Positions 6,438 through 7,359 of a DNA stretch of 7,359 nt are shown in pieces. The notes under the pieces were generated by a model, which did no database searches, was not told the DNA's origin, and was given only the letters and a program-made list of their open reading frames with translations. The stretch lies in assembly GCA_025456495.1 (NCBI GenBank), contig JALOKO010000184.1, positions 1-7,359 of the forward strand, written 5' to 3'. How positions within the stretch are numbered: position 1 is the stretch's first letter; every line of letters begins with the position of its first letter. A program made the translations under genes and the position numbers. Source of the stretch: Bryobacterales bacterium (GTDB taxonomy: Bacteria; Acidobacteriota; Terriglobia; Bryobacterales; Bryobacteraceae).

Positions 6438-7271
6438 ATGTCAGCCCGAAGCTTCACCATCGAATCGCCCGACGCCCGCCCCGGCGCGCCACCGGGAACC
6501 GTCTCTGCTGGAGGGAACAATGCTACCCGCACGCTGGAAGCGCGCGTCCGCGAGTTCCCCTTCTGGTATCACCGCATCCCGCTCCCAGGAGGCGTGGTCA
6601 CCCCGGGCTGGGCGCCCATTGACGCCGCCTCTTATCAGATTCCCGCGCGCCTGGATGGCAAGCGTGTGTTGGATGTGGGCGCCTGGGACGGCTATTGGAC
6701 CTTTGAAGCGCTCCGCCGTGGCGCCCGCGAGGTGGTGGCCATCGACGATTTCTCTGACTATCTGGGTTCGCTGAAGGAAGAGGATCGCAAGGCCTGGCAG
6801 ACCTTCGACCTCTGCCGCGATGCTCTCGGCTACACAGAGCCGCAATGCCAGCGACGCGAGCTTTCCATCTACGAGATCAGCCGCGAGGCGCTGGGCGAAT
6901 TCGATGTCGTTTTCGCCTTCGGCCTGCTGTATCACCTGCGCTATCCGTTGCTGGCCCTGGACCTCATGAGCAAGGTCTGCACCGGTGAGTTGTATGTGGA
7001 GTCCGCCATTCTGGATGATTTCAGCCCGTATCGCGGAGGCCTGCACCATGGCTACATGGGTGGCCAGATGGTGATGGAGTTCTACCCGGATAACCAGTAC
7101 GGCAACAATCACACCAACTGGTGGGCGCCCACCCTGCACTGCCTCGCCCACATGGTCCGCGCGGCGGGCTTCGATGACATTAACGGATGGAAACTGCGCG
7201 CCCAGCCGGGTTCGTTGGCGGAATGCCGTGGCTTCGTGAAAGGCGTGAAGGCGGCCAATCCTTCCCGGTAG
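6438..7271 (+). CDS. Class I SAM-dependent methyltransferase, DUF1698/CmoB-like
   Basis: This is a 277-residue protein. A low-complexity Pro/Gly/Ala-rich N-terminus (about 1-32) precedes FPFWYHRIPLPGG, then the SAM-binding motif I LDVGAWDGYW at 78-87. Asp103 in VVAIDD ends the second strand and should bind the ribose hydroxyls. FGLLYHLRYPL (161-171) and NNHTNWWAPT resemble the DUF1698 family that includes CmoB, the carboxy-SAM tRNA enzyme. CmoB proper is longer, and no cmoA lies next to this gene, so a tRNA role is unlikely here. Methylation of a sugar, lipid or small molecule is more plausible, and the GT41 gene 28 bases upstream makes a glycan-modifying role an attractive but unproven idea. 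It is the last plus-strand gene visible. Confidence 0.85.
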   Translation: MSARSFTIESPDARPGAPPGTVSAGGNNATRTLEARVREFPFWYHRIPLPGGVVTPGWAPIDAASYQIPARLDGKRVLDVGAWDGYWTFEALRRGAREVVAIDDFSDYLGSLKEEDRKAWQTFDLCRDALGYTEPQCQRRELSIYEISREALGEFDVVFAFGLLYHLRYPLLALDLMSKVCTGELYVESAILDDFSPYRGGLHHGYMGGQMVMEFYPDNQYGNNHTNWWAPTLHCLAHMVRAAGFDDINGWKLRAQPGSLAECRGFVKGVKAANPSR

Positions 7272-7315
7272 CCCGGGGGGACGGCCGCCTTCATGGCGAT
7301 TCTGTGCTGCTGGCG

Positions 7316-7359
7316 CTATTCCACCTGGATGGCGAACGGCATCAGCGCCTTGACACCGG
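7316..7359 (-). CDS. Possible 3' end of a convergent gene (partial)
   Basis: On the minus strand an open frame enters from the window edge (first full codon ends at 7357) and reads GVKALMPFAIQVE before TAG at 7318-7316. The composition looks like a real C-terminus and the convergent layout, 44 bases after the methyltransferase stop, would be natural. Thirteen codons are far too few to identify a family or to exclude chance; a plus-strand ATG at 7293 is an open alternative. No convincing terminator is seen between the two stops. Confidence 0.3.
   Translation of the reverse strand, partial: GVKALMPFAIQVE

Noticed and set aside
5522..6532. Open frame of 336 codons antisense to the GT41 domain
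   Set aside because: It overlaps the conserved catalytic domain and runs through the GT41-methyltransferase gap; no recognisable domain or good ribosome-binding site.
6100..6774. Plus-strand frame of 224 codons bridging the GT41 and methyltransferase genes
   Set aside because: It is out of frame with two well-supported genes and has no family features.
6438..7271. Genuine CmoB (tRNA U34 carboxymethyltransferase)
   Set aside because: It is shorter than CmoB, has no cmoA neighbour, and sits with a glycosyltransferase; only the general DUF1698-like fold is supported.

Overview
This is a GC-rich window (roughly 60-65% by eye) with dense coding on the plus strand. Six same-strand genes fill it almost completely and look like one operon, or two closely stacked ones. 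The pairing of two zinc dehydrogenases with an hpnC/hpnD pair, plus the frequent GTG starts, would suit an acidobacterium or another GC-rich hopanoid-producing bacterium. That taxonomic guess is inference only; no rRNA or marker gene is present.

Layout. (1) Positions 1-809: the 3' part of a zinc-type medium-chain dehydrogenase whose start lies before the window. (2) 809-1849: a second, complete zinc-type dehydrogenase whose GTG start overlaps the previous stop by one base. (3) 1867-2862: hpnC, a squalene-synthase-family enzyme (hydroxysqualene synthase) with a His-rich tandem-repeat N-terminus. (4) 3019-3924: hpnD (presqualene diphosphate synthase). (5) 4088-6409: a large protein with about ten TPR repeats and a GT41 (O-GlcNAc-transferase/SPINDLY-type) glycosyltransferase domain. 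(6) 6438-7271: a class I SAM methyltransferase of the DUF1698/CmoB-like type. The last bases may hold the 3' end of a convergent minus-strand gene. The gaps are -1, 17, 156, 163 and 28 bases, so no stretch above 300 bases lacks a gene.

How they work together. By family knowledge, HpnD joins two farnesyl diphosphates into presqualene diphosphate and HpnC converts that to hydroxysqualene. HpnE then normally reduces it to squalene for hopanoid synthesis. HpnE and squalene-hopene cyclase are not in this window. The dehydrogenases are redox enzymes of unknown substrate. The GT41 protein and methyltransferase could form a separate glycosylation/methylation module that shares the transcript.

The most unusual structure is non-coding or N-terminal. 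Each of three successive gene starts (hpnC, hpnD, GT41) is preceded by or built from a different short tandem repeat: 18 bp x3, 13 bp x4 and 12 bp x3. In hpnD the last repeat unit itself supplies the start codon, and in hpnC the repeat is apparently translated.
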